64,000 bases of DNA, from the NCBI GenBank assembly GCA_017619615.1, contig JAFZRY010000010.1, positions 1 to 64,000 on the forward strand, given 5' to 3'. Shown here piece by piece: positions 50,550-58,352 of this stretch. A program made the position numbers and the translations under genes. The first letter of the stretch is position 1. Each line of letters starts with the position of its first letter. Source of the DNA: Lachnospiraceae bacterium. Lineage in GTDB: Bacteria; Bacillota; Clostridia; Lachnospirales; Lachnospiraceae. The notes below the pieces were generated by a model. It was not told the origin of the DNA, made no database searches, and worked only from the letters and a program-made list of their open reading frames with translations.

Positions 50550-51938
50550 TCAATAGCCTTTTTTCAGGTCGATCTGCCGCAGCAGCGGTTCGCCTTTTCC
50601 GTACCGCTCCAGGTTTTCCAGGAACAGCTGCGTGACCTTTTCCACCGTGTACGGCAGCGACAGGTTGCCGGCCGTGTGCGGCGTGATGAAGAGGCGCGGG
50701 CAGTCCCACAGCGTGGCGTCCGCGGGGATGGGCTCTTCCTCGAACACGTCCAGCGCGGCGTACAGCCGGCCGGCGCGGAGCTCTTTCTCCAGGGCGGCCT
50801 GATCGATCACGGTTCCGCGGCCGACATTGACGATGAGGGCCTCGTCCGGAAGCAGTTTCAGGCGCCGCGTGTCCAGCAGCCGGAAGGTCTCCGGCGTGTT
50901 CGGCAGCGAGAGGACCAGCAGGTCGGTCTCGGGCAGGAGGGCGTCCAGTCCGCTTAACGGGACCACTTGGTCGAAATCGCCGCCCGGATGCTTCCCGCTG
51001 CGGTTGACGCCGGTCAGGGACGCCGGGTAAAACGCTTTCATCCGGTGCGCGACTTCCTGTCCGATGTCGCCGGTGCCCAGCAGCACGATGCGGCTGTCGC
51101 GCAGGGAGCGGATGGGCACGGCCCGGGTCCATTTCTTTTCTCGGATGCTTTCCCGGTAGACCGGGTCCTGCCGCAGCATCGACAGGCTGACCTGCACGAC
51201 GTGCTCCGCGATGGTGGTGCCGTACGCGCCTGACGAATTGGTCAGCACCGCATCCGGCGACGCGAACACGCCCGGTTTCGTATAAGGATCCACGCCGGCA
51301 AAAGGCGTGGCGAGCCATTTCAGCTGCGGCGCGGAGCCGATCAGGGAGATGCCGTGCGCGAAGATCACTTCCGCATCACCGGCTTCGGGCAGCGCCTCCT
51401 CCGGGCTCTCAAAAAAGCGGCACGACAAACCGGCCGCCTGTGCGGCATCCCGGATGCGGTCCCGCTGTTCCGCGTTCAGTTCGTGAACGGCCGTGATCAG
51501 TTTTCGCTCAGTTTTTCCTTCGGGGCTTTCTTTTTTTTTCGAACCCCCGGCTTCCGCCGCGGGGCTTTTATCCAGTTTGATCTCCGGCAGCTGTCCGCCG
51601 TCCGTCCGGGCCTCGCGCAGCGGTTTGTCCCAGAACACTTTGCCGCCGGCTTCTTTCGCCAGCCCGTCGATCGTTTCCTGGAATTCCTTCAGAAAACTGG
51701 CTTCTTTCTGCTTGGAGCGGCGTCCCGCCGCCTCGTACAGCACCTTGCTGTAATACGCGTCGTAGGAGACCGCGAAGTCCTCTTCGTTCCGGTGCGGGAA
51801 GAAAGTGACGGCGGCTTCGTACTTGATCATGCCGCCGCCGGAATCCGAGACCAGCATGACCAGCGCGCCTTTGCGGGGCACGCCGGACGCTGTCAGATCT
51901 GCTGCAAAATACTGTTCATACACGTTGATGGTCGCCAT
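50550..51938 (-). CDS. Unknown N-terminal domain fused to D-2-hydroxyacid dehydrogenase
   Basis: 462 residues. Residues about 148-462 are a D-isomer 2-hydroxyacid dehydrogenase: G-T-G-D-I-G-Q-E-V-A for NAD(P), N-V-G-R-G-T with the catalytic Arg, D-V-F-E-E-E-P with the Glu and T-P-H-T-A-G with the His. Residues 1-110 are an unrecognised alpha/beta domain (V-M-L-V-S-D-S-G-G-G then S-Y-D-A-Y-Y-S-K) that may be a conserved free-standing protein elsewhere. A charged linker (K-K-K-E-S) joins them. The substrate 2-ketoacid is unknown. Confidence 0.85.
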   Translation of the reverse strand: MATINVYEQYFAADLTASGVPRKGALVMLVSDSGGGMIKYEAAVTFFPHRNEEDFAVSYDAYYSKVLYEAAGRRSKQKEASFLKEFQETIDGLAKEAGGKVFWDKPLREARTDGGQLPEIKLDKSPAAEAGGSKKKESPEGKTERKLITAVHELNAEQRDRIRDAAQAAGLSCRFFESPEEALPEAGDAEVIFAHGISLIGSAPQLKWLATPFAGVDPYTKPGVFASPDAVLTNSSGAYGTTIAEHVVQVSLSMLRQDPVYRESIREKKWTRAVPIRSLRDSRIVLLGTGDIGQEVAHRMKAFYPASLTGVNRSGKHPGGDFDQVVPLSGLDALLPETDLLVLSLPNTPETFRLLDTRRLKLLPDEALIVNVGRGTVIDQAALEKELRAGRLYAALDVFEEEPIPADATLWDCPRLFITPHTAGNLSLPYTVEKVTQLFLENLERYGKGEPLLRQIDLKKGY

Positions 51939-51950
51939 GGTATAACCTCC

Positions 51951-52808
51951 TTACTTCCAGTCACCTTCCGCCACCAGGTAGCATCCGCCTCCCACTTCGA
52001 CCGTCCAGCGGTCCCCGTCCCGGGCTGCGCGGATGTCCAGCCGGGAAGGGCGTCCCATATCCTCACCCTGGTAAACGGTGTACCGGATGTCCTGAGACCC
52101 GAAATAATCATGTTCCAGCATATAGCAGGCCAGGTCCCCGTTCGCGCTCCCGGTGGCCGGATCCTCGAAATAATCCTCCATCAGGTTGCGCGCGGCAAAC
52201 ACGCCGGGGGCCGTTTCCGTAAAGAACAGATGGCTGCACTCATTCTCCGGGTGCCGCCGCAGATACGCCTGAAACTTCTCCCGGCTGCAGACGAGACGGG
52301 AGAGGACTTCGCGGCTTTTGAGAGGGATGAGCACGGCTTCCAGGCCGGTGCTGACCCATTGCACGGGCAGGTCCGCGCGGATGTCGTCCGGCGCGATTCC
52401 GTAGATCTCCGCGATCTCCTCCCGCGCGACCATTTCCCCGAACACCGGCGGATTCTGCCGCATGCACAGTGTGTTCCCGCGGATCTCCACGGGGATCTGC
52501 CCTGCCTTCAGGTTCAGCAGGACGCAGTCTCCCTGCCCGCCTTCCAGAAAACGGTGGATGATGAAAGCCGTCCCCAGCGTGGGATGGCCCGCGAACGGCA
52601 CTTCGCCGCCGCGCGGCATCCAGATCCGCACGTCGTAGCCGCCGTCCGCCTGCCTGCCGGACAGGATGAACGCGGTCTCGGAAAAGTTGATCTCCCGGGC
52701 GATCTGCTCCTGCTCCCGGTCGCCCAGGGGGCGGTCCGGGATGACCACGAGCAGCTCGTTGCCCTGGTACTTCCCCTCCGCGAAGACGTCAACGATATAA
52801 AACTTCAT
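51951..52808 (-). CDS. PhzF family isomerase/epimerase-like protein
   Basis: 285 residues from ATG 52808, overlapping the EEP gene stop (ATGA). PhzF motifs: V-D-V-F opening, N-E-L-L-V-V, catalytic Glu in I-N-F-S-E-T-A-F, F-A-G-H-P-T-L-G and D-P-A-T-G-S-A-N-G. The fold is like diaminopimelate epimerase. The reaction of such free PhzF proteins is mostly unknown. Confidence 0.88.
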   Translation of the reverse strand: MKFYIVDVFAEGKYQGNELLVVIPDRPLGDREQEQIAREINFSETAFILSGRQADGGYDVRIWMPRGGEVPFAGHPTLGTAFIIHRFLEGGQGDCVLLNLKAGQIPVEIRGNTLCMRQNPPVFGEMVAREEIAEIYGIAPDDIRADLPVQWVSTGLEAVLIPLKSREVLSRLVCSREKFQAYLRRHPENECSHLFFTETAPGVFAARNLMEDYFEDPATGSANGDLACYMLEHDYFGSQDIRYTVYQGEDMGRPSRLDIRAARDGDRWTVEVGGGCYLVAEGDWK

Positions 52809-53890
52809 TTCAGCGTCACCCGCATGATCACGGGGTTGTGGTCCGAGCAGACGAAATCCAGGTCGCGCGTGACCATCAGGTCCACCTGGATATTGGAGGA
52901 CACGATAAAGCCGTCCAGCAGATAGTACTGGAACGTGCTCCTGTCCGCGTCCTTGTACGGCTGGTCCAGCGAGCGGCAGCTGGGGACGCTGTCGTCCATC
53001 AGGAACTGCCAGCCGTCGGAAAACTGGTTCACGTCGATCTCGCCGACGACCCATTTGCCTTCCTGCTGCGGGTATTTGTTCTTGTCATAATTGGAGAAGA
53101 TCTGGTTGAAATCGCCGCCCGCGATCACGTAATTGCCTTTGGCCGCCTCGGCTTCCAGCAGCTCCGCCAGCTTCTTCGTCTGGGCGATCTTGCCTTCGCC
53201 GTTGTCGTATGCCTCCAGGTGCAGGTTCACCAGCACCAGTTCCTTGTCGCTCCCCTCCAGCGGCAGGCGGGAGACCATCAGGCAGCGCTTCAGGTTCGCC
53301 ATGCGGATGGGCCAGGAGAACGGGATGGGCAGCTGGATGCGCTCTGCGCTGCTCACGGCGAAGGAAGAGTAGGTCGCGATGCCCGAATCCACCTTCCCGA
53401 TGGGCGGGATAGGGTAGGGCAGGAATGCCACCTTCAGGTTGTTGGCGAACGACGCGGAATAGCCTTCCAGATGCGTCGCGAGCCGCAGATACTGGTTCAT
53501 GCCTTCGGACCGCGCGGAGTCCTGGTCGATCTCCTGGACCAGCAGGATGTCCGGCTTGACCAGGTCGATCTCTTTCAGGAAGCCCGCCATGTTGCTCTCC
53601 AGGCGGGCGGTGTCCGCAGTCTTGACGCCGGTGCCGCCGTCCATGAAGAAGTCCGCGTTGTCGCCCAGCGCGCCGAAACCGAGGTTCCAGCTCATCAGCG
53701 TGAGGCTGTCGCCGGGCGCGGGTTTTTTCTCCGCGCCGGCCGTGACGGTCAGCGTTTCACGGTCCTGCGGCCGGTACTCGGTCACGGTCAGGAAAAGCAG
53801 CACGCAGGCCGCAACGATCAGCACGAAGCCGATCAGGTACAGGGGCAGTTTCCACAGGCGGAAGCCTTTTTTTGTTTCTTTCTTGCTCAT
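52805..53890 (-). CDS. Membrane-anchored endonuclease/exonuclease/phosphatase family protein
   Basis: 361 residues from ATG 53890 (AAGGAG upstream). A basic N terminus and one helix (about 15-38) anchor it with the catalytic domain outside. EEP motifs: M-S-W-N-L-G-F-G, V-Q-E-I-D, N-L-H-L-E-A, G-G-D-F-N-Q and C-S-D-H-N-P. Extracytoplasmic position suggests a lipid or phosphodiester substrate rather than DNA repair. Overlaps phzF-like gene by 4 bp. Confidence 0.85.
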   Translation of the reverse strand: MSKKETKKGFRLWKLPLYLIGFVLIVAACVLLFLTVTEYRPQDRETLTVTAGAEKKPAPGDSLTLMSWNLGFGALGDNADFFMDGGTGVKTADTARLESNMAGFLKEIDLVKPDILLVQEIDQDSARSEGMNQYLRLATHLEGYSASFANNLKVAFLPYPIPPIGKVDSGIATYSSFAVSSAERIQLPIPFSWPIRMANLKRCLMVSRLPLEGSDKELVLVNLHLEAYDNGEGKIAQTKKLAELLEAEAAKGNYVIAGGDFNQIFSNYDKNKYPQQEGKWVVGEIDVNQFSDGWQFLMDDSVPSCRSLDQPYKDADRSTFQYYLLDGFIVSSNIQVDLMVTRDLDFVCSDHNPVIMRVTLK

Positions 53891-53901
53891 ACCGGGTCTC
53901 C

Positions 53902-54441
53902 TTATCGGATCCATTTATTGGTGGGCAGCGGTTCGGGATATCCCCAGTCTTCGTCCGCGCCGGAGACGACCAGGGTGAAGCCGGCTTTTTCCAGGACGCG
54001 GGCGGATGCTTTGTTCTGCAACAGCGTGCTGGAAGTGACGATCTCTATCTGTTTCTGTTTCGTCACATAATCGGTCAGCAGCGTGACGGCCCGCAGCGCC
54101 AGCCCGCGCCCCCAGCCGTCCTGCGCCAGGCGGCAGCCGACGCTGATCTTGCGCAGGTCCTTCCGCAGCCCGTACAGCTCCGCCAGCCCGCGGAATACGA
54201 GGTCCGGCTTCTCGTATACGCCCAGGATCAGGGATCCTTCTTCCAGGCATTCCGTATACAGGCCGTCCATGACGCGGCGGATGTCCGGGTAGCGGTTCTC
54301 GTATAAAAAAGTCGGCAGATAGCGGGCCACGAACGGGTCTTTCCGCATGCGGTCCAGCACCGGGGCGTCCTCCGGCGCCAGCGGCTTCAGCACGATGCCG
54401 TCATCCTCCAGACGGGGCAGTTCGCGGAAAAAGTCTTTCAC
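53902..54441 (-). CDS. GNAT family N-acetyltransferase
   Basis: 179 residues, RimJ/RimL-like; acetyl-CoA loop region D-G-W-G-R-G-L-A-L-R-A and the N-K-A-S-A-R-V-L-E-K-A-G-F helix. ATGA overlap with the PHP gene upstream. Acceptor unknown. Confidence 0.85.
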   Translation of the reverse strand: MKDFFRELPRLEDDGIVLKPLAPEDAPVLDRMRKDPFVARYLPTFLYENRYPDIRRVMDGLYTECLEEGSLILGVYEKPDLVFRGLAELYGLRKDLRKISVGCRLAQDGWGRGLALRAVTLLTDYVTKQKQIEIVTSSTLLQNKASARVLEKAGFTLVVSGADEDWGYPEPLPTNKWIR

Positions 54442-55271
54442 GGCTTCAGGTCCTCATAGAAGGAGAAGGGCACTTTCAGACCACCCCAGCCGGTGCCCAG
54501 GTCGATCAGCGGCTTCGCGGCGCCGTGGAAATCCGAGCCGCCGCTCTGCTTTAATCCGAAGCGCGCGGCCAGTTCCTCCGCCTTCCGCGTCGTTTCTGCG
54601 TTATATTCGGTGTAGCGGGTCTCCATTGCGTCCAGTCCGGCTTCCTTGGCCCGGGGCAGGAAATCGAGCAGTTCTTCTTCATTCATGTTCAGGAACGGAT
54701 GCGCGAACACCGCCACGGCCCCATACTGCTTGATGAACCGGATGGTCCCGATACTGGGGAGCCGCCGGGGCGGGGTATAATAGCCGGCGCCTTCCTTCAG
54801 GATCGTCTGGAAGGCTTCCGTGACGGAAGAGACGTAGCCCTTCGCGAACAGCAGCCGTGCCACGTGGGCCCGGTTGAATTCGACCGCGTCGGTCAGGGCG
54901 GCGGCCTCCTCATAATGCACGTCGTAGCCGCCCTGCTGCAGGGCCGCCATGAGGCGGAGGTTGGCGTTATGTTTCGCGATATGCGCCAGCTCCACATAGT
55001 CCTCTATTTCAGGCCAGTACCGTTCCTCAAAAAAAAGCCCGACAATGTGGAGCTCCCGGCCGTTGTGATCCGTCGTAAATTCACAGCCCGGCACCGGGAT
55101 CACGGTGCTGTCCCGCCCGGCTGCCATGAACTCCGGCAGGCCGTTTGCCGTATTGTGGTCGGTCAGAGCCAGCGCGCCCAGGCCTTTTTTCTCCGCCAGC
55201 CGGATCAGTTCCGCCGGTGTCAGCGTGCCGTCCGAATAGCAGGAATGACAATGAAGATCGCAGTATTTCAT
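54438..55271 (-). CDS. PHP domain phosphoesterase
   Basis: 277 residues from ATG 55271 (AAGGAAGG upstream). PHP metal motifs D-L-H-C-H-S-x-x-S-D-G, L-T-D-H-N, G-C-E-F, F-A-H-P and G-S-D-F-H-G are all present. Relatives of this length include 3',5'-nucleoside bisphosphate phosphatase and RNase AM (YciV/TrpH). A nucleotide or short-RNA 5' end substrate is likely. Confidence 0.88.
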   Translation of the reverse strand: MKYCDLHCHSCYSDGTLTPAELIRLAEKKGLGALALTDHNTANGLPEFMAAGRDSTVIPVPGCEFTTDHNGRELHIVGLFFEERYWPEIEDYVELAHIAKHNANLRLMAALQQGGYDVHYEEAAALTDAVEFNRAHVARLLFAKGYVSSVTEAFQTILKEGAGYYTPPRRLPSIGTIRFIKQYGAVAVFAHPFLNMNEEELLDFLPRAKEAGLDAMETRYTEYNAETTRKAEELAARFGLKQSGGSDFHGAAKPLIDLGTGWGGLKVPFSFYEDLKP

Positions 55272-55287
55272 AAAGAATCCTTCCTTT

Positions 55288-56397
55288 TCAGTCACGGAAG
55301 AAATGCCCGACCGTAGAAACGTAGGACAGGATCTCGTCCATGGTCAGTCCGCTCTTTTCCATATCCGTCTGTCTGACGGAATAGTAAAGATCCCGCGGGG
55401 AACACTGGACACGCTGGGCATAGACAAAGCAGTTCAGGATCTCCGAAGTGACGACTTCATACGGGAATGCCAGCCCGTTCGTTCCCATCGCACCGATAAA
55501 CAGACCGGAAGCGGAGTCTCCGAGGGCCCGGCATTTGTTAAAGACGGACAAAATGATCTCCCGCGAATCGATTCCTTCTACCTCGTCCACATTGTTGGAG
55601 GCGTAATAGCTTTTTTTCTTCTGAGAATTGGCGATGAACAGCAGCTGCAGAAAAAGCGGCCTTTCTTTGCTAATGGGGAGAGGAACCTTGATGACGACGA
55701 TATCCCGGAAAGAAAGGGGCTGATCTTTGGACGCGTGCCCCAGCTGCTCCATTTTTGCCTGATCGACAAGAGACTGCAGCGTCTCCAGAGAGATGCCGTA
55801 CTCCTCCGCCAGATACCGGCATACCCATTTCAGGATACCGCCGTTGGAGGAGATGTCCAGCCGGGAGGAGCGGTCTATGCCTGCGGCAAAAACCGTCCTG
55901 TCCAGGATCTCCGGTTTCTCCCGGATGATGTGGTCCATGTTGTCCTGGTAATCTCCGCGGACCATGTACAGCGTGCGGCGGGGATTTTTGTTCAGATCCA
56001 TTTCTACGACGCGTTCCCCGCGTTTGCAGCGCTCCACCAGCATCTGCGTGTCCTCTTCCGTAAAGGAAAAGGGAATGATCTGGATATCCGCCAGGAGGTA
56101 TTCGTAGGTGTCTTCAATGGTAAAGTTCCCGATCTTGAGCGGAAGGACAGGCTTCCGGTGACTGATGGCCAGCATCAGTTCTTTGCGGACGTGGGCGGAG
56201 CGGGCGGTGTTTTCCGTAAGCACCAGCAGAAAAATCTCGCATCCGTTGATGGCGTCGGGGATCAGTTTGGAAAAGTCATCCCCGCCCCGGATGCTTTCCG
56301 GCGCGATCCAGTAAGAAATGCCGTTCTTCTTCAGGATCCCGGCGATCTTCAGGGCGATTTCGTGATCGGGTTCGCTGATGTGGCTGATAAAGATCAT
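55288..56397 (-). CDS. TIR domain protein with macro-like C-terminal domain
   Basis: 369 residues from ATG 56397 (GGGGAGG upstream; the frame upstream to 56439 is not protein-like). Residues 1-130 are a TIR domain: I-F-I-S-H-I-S-E start, W-I-A-P-E-S-I-R-G-G-D-D-F box 2, and a Glu at 73 in R-K-E-L-M-L-A-I in the position of the NADase catalytic Glu. Residues about 165-345 look like a macro domain (S-N-G-G-I-L-K-W-V; G-A-M-G-T-N-G-L-A-F-P), which would bind ADP-ribose products. The pairing suggests an NAD-linked defence or signalling protein. Coupled by ATGA to the upstream cupin. The macro assignment is by pattern only. Confidence 0.8.
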   Translation of the reverse strand: MIFISHISEPDHEIALKIAGILKKNGISYWIAPESIRGGDDFSKLIPDAINGCEIFLLVLTENTARSAHVRKELMLAISHRKPVLPLKIGNFTIEDTYEYLLADIQIIPFSFTEEDTQMLVERCKRGERVVEMDLNKNPRRTLYMVRGDYQDNMDHIIREKPEILDRTVFAAGIDRSSRLDISSNGGILKWVCRYLAEEYGISLETLQSLVDQAKMEQLGHASKDQPLSFRDIVVIKVPLPISKERPLFLQLLFIANSQKKKSYYASNNVDEVEGIDSREIILSVFNKCRALGDSASGLFIGAMGTNGLAFPYEVVTSEILNCFVYAQRVQCSPRDLYYSVRQTDMEKSGLTMDEILSYVSTVGHFFRD

Positions 56398-56828
56398 TCT
56401 GCTTCCTCCCCGTAAGACGACTCCCAGGAAGATCCCCACTGCATCAGGGAAGGAGACATTTCGACTAACAGTTTATCATTTCCGCCGGGCACTTTCGAAA
56501 AAACGGTCCGGGTCCCGGCCAGACATTTCCCTACATACGGTTCCCCCGGTTCGATTACGTACAGATCTCCTTTGCAGAATAAAAACTCCTGTTTCTTGTC
56601 CGGGAGGAAGATTTTGACGGCACCTTCCAGCACGAAATTGAACTCGGTATTGAACAGATGCACATGAGCCTTTTCGAACGTATAGACGGGATAGTCCGAG
56701 ATACCGATCTCATAACGTTCGGTGGGGATATGCCGCACAGCGTTCGATTTTTCGAGATTTCCGCACAGGTATACCCGCCCGGTCTCGCGAAGACCTTCTT
56801 CGATCTCACAGTTCCTGATTATATTCAT
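56394..56828 (-). CDS. Cupin domain protein
   Basis: 144 residues from ATG 56828 (CAGGAG upstream); the longer frame is a shadow of DUF1294. A single beta-barrel cupin with H-V-H-L-F-N-T-E-F-N-F-V-L-E-G as motif 1 and P-G-E-P-Y as part of motif 2. Metal ligands seem partly kept. It may bind a small ligand or sugar nucleotide. Translationally coupled to the TIR gene, so both probably act together. Confidence 0.8.
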   Translation of the reverse strand: MNIIRNCEIEEGLRETGRVYLCGNLEKSNAVRHIPTERYEIGISDYPVYTFEKAHVHLFNTEFNFVLEGAVKIFLPDKKQEFLFCKGDLYVIEPGEPYVGKCLAGTRTVFSKVPGGNDKLLVEMSPSLMQWGSSWESSYGEEAE

Positions 56829-56888
56829 GCTTTCTGACTCCTGACGCTGACTGCTGCTACGGAAGCAGGCGGTTTCATTCTGCTTTTG

Positions 56889-56917
56889 ATTATAAAAGAT
56901 GTGCAGGCGGAAATCAA
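56889..56917 (-). promoter_or_regulatory. Promoter of the cupin-TIR operon
   Basis: On the minus strand TTGATT (56912-56917), 17-bp spacer, TATAAT (56889-56894). Confidence 0.75.
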
Positions 56918-56928
56918 TGCCAAACCTC

Positions 56929-56957
56929 TTCCTATCCGGGCCGGTTTCTGTTATGAT
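56929..56957 (+). promoter_or_regulatory. Candidate promoter of the DUF1294 gene
   Basis: TTCCTA (56929-56934, weak), 17-bp spacer, TATGAT (56952-56957). Divergent from the cupin promoter. Confidence 0.45.
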
Positions 56958-56993
56958 ACGGTCAAATAAAAAAAGAACGGAAAGGAGACTGAC

Positions 56994-57284
56994 ATGACCG
57001 GCAAGATACTGCTCGCTTACCTCGTCATCATAAACCTGATCGCTTTCTTTATCTACGGCCTGGACAAAAAGCGCGCGAAGGAGCACGCCTGGCGCATCTC
57101 CGAGAAGGCGCTTTTCCTGGTGGCCATTCTCGGCGGCGCGTTCGGGGCGATGGTGGGGATGTATGCGTTCCATCACAAGACGAAGCACTGGTATTTCCGG
57201 CTGGGGATCCCGCTGCTGGCGGCCGCGTGGGCGGTGCTGATCTGGCTGGCGGTCCGGGACCACTGGTTCGGGATCGGCGGGTGA
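56994..57284 (+). CDS. DUF1294 small membrane protein
   Basis: 96 residues, three helices, with the family signature F-x-x-Y-G-x-D-K-x-x-A and W-R-I-S-E-K-A-L, then G-G-x-x-G-A-x-x-G-M-Y-A-F-H-H-K-T. Function is unknown. AAAGGAG precedes the ATG. Confidence 0.88.
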   Translation: MTGKILLAYLVIINLIAFFIYGLDKKRAKEHAWRISEKALFLVAILGGAFGAMVGMYAFHHKTKHWYFRLGIPLLAAAWAVLIWLAVRDHWFGIGG

Positions 57285-57342
57285 GGCGGTTTTTTTGCGG
57301 CTTTGCGGGGGAAAAGCATAGACGGGGAACCGCCGGATGTGT

Positions 57343-57348
57343 TATAAT
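57343..57348 (+). promoter_or_regulatory. -10 box of the zinc-type ADH gene
   Basis: TATAAT; a poor -35 (TAGACG at 57319-57324) lies 18 bp upstream. Confidence 0.5.
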
Positions 57349-57386
57349 CGTTGCGTAAACAATTATTCCCGAAAAGGAGACGAATT

Positions 57387-58340
57387 ATGAAAGGTTGGGA
57401 ATTTACCGGAACTCATCAGCCGCTTAAGATCGTGGAAAAACCCGATCCGAAGGCGAAACCCGGGTACGTCGTGCTGAAAACGCTGGCCGGCGGCCTGTGC
57501 CATTCTGACGTATCGGCCCTGGACATCGAGTCCTGGATGCCGCAGTTCAACGTGCCGGTGATCATGGGCCATGAGGTCTGCGGCCGCATCGTGGAGATCG
57601 GCGAAGGCGTGGAAGGATTTGAAATCGGTGACGTCGTCGCGGTCTGCCCTCTGTACGCCAAGGACGGGACCACCCCCGGCTACACCAGAGACGGCGGTTA
57701 CGGCACCATGACGACGGCTCCCGTCGAGCAGCTCGTCAAGGTCCCGGAAGGCATTCCGCCTTATAAAGCCGCGGCGGCGACCGACGCGGGTGCGACGTCC
57801 TATCACGCCCTCTGCTCCGTGGGCGGCGCCAAGGAAGGCATGAAGGTCGGCATCATCGGCGTCGGCGGCCTGGGCATGTTCGCGGTCAGCGTGGCCGTGG
57901 CCAAGGGCTGCGAAGTGTACGTCGCCACCAGAAAGCCGTCCGCTCAGGAACTGTCCCTCAAGCTCGGCGCGAAAGAAGTAAAGCCGAACATCCTGGAGTT
58001 CGCGGACAAGAACCTGGACCTGATCGTTGACTTCGCCGGCGCCGGCAAGACCACGGACGACGCCCTGAAGGCCGTCAAGCCTCACGGCAAAGTCGTGCTC
58101 GTAGGCATGGCCAGCGACACCGCCACGATCTACTCCTACTCCATGATCTTCAAAGAACTCACCTTCGAAGGCTCCATGGGCAGCACCACGGACGACCTGC
58201 GCGACTGCATCGACCTGATGGCGACCGGCAAGCTGGATCCCGAGATCCACTTCTGCAAGTTCGAGGAGATCGGCGAAGGCATCGATCTGCTCCGCGAAGG
58301 CAAGGTCAGCGGCCGTCTGGTCTGCGTGTACGAAGATTAA
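57387..58340 (+). CDS. Zinc-type alcohol dehydrogenase lacking the structural zinc loop
   Basis: 317 residues from ATG 57387 (AAAAGGAG upstream). Catalytic-zinc region G-G-L-C-H-S-D-V and G-H-E-V-C-G, and the NAD(P) loop G-V-G-G-L-G. The four-Cys structural-zinc lobe of typical medium-chain ADHs is absent; only one Cys is left near P-L-Y-A-K-D-G. It oxidises or reduces an unknown alcohol/aldehyde. The CobW-like gene follows 12 bp later. Confidence 0.88.
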   Translation: MKGWEFTGTHQPLKIVEKPDPKAKPGYVVLKTLAGGLCHSDVSALDIESWMPQFNVPVIMGHEVCGRIVEIGEGVEGFEIGDVVAVCPLYAKDGTTPGYTRDGGYGTMTTAPVEQLVKVPEGIPPYKAAAATDAGATSYHALCSVGGAKEGMKVGIIGVGGLGMFAVSVAVAKGCEVYVATRKPSAQELSLKLGAKEVKPNILEFADKNLDLIVDFAGAGKTTDDALKAVKPHGKVVLVGMASDTATIYSYSMIFKELTFEGSMGSTTDDLRDCIDLMATGKLDPEIHFCKFEEIGEGIDLLREGKVSGRLVCVYED

Positions 58341-58352
58341 TTGAGGCAGGTC

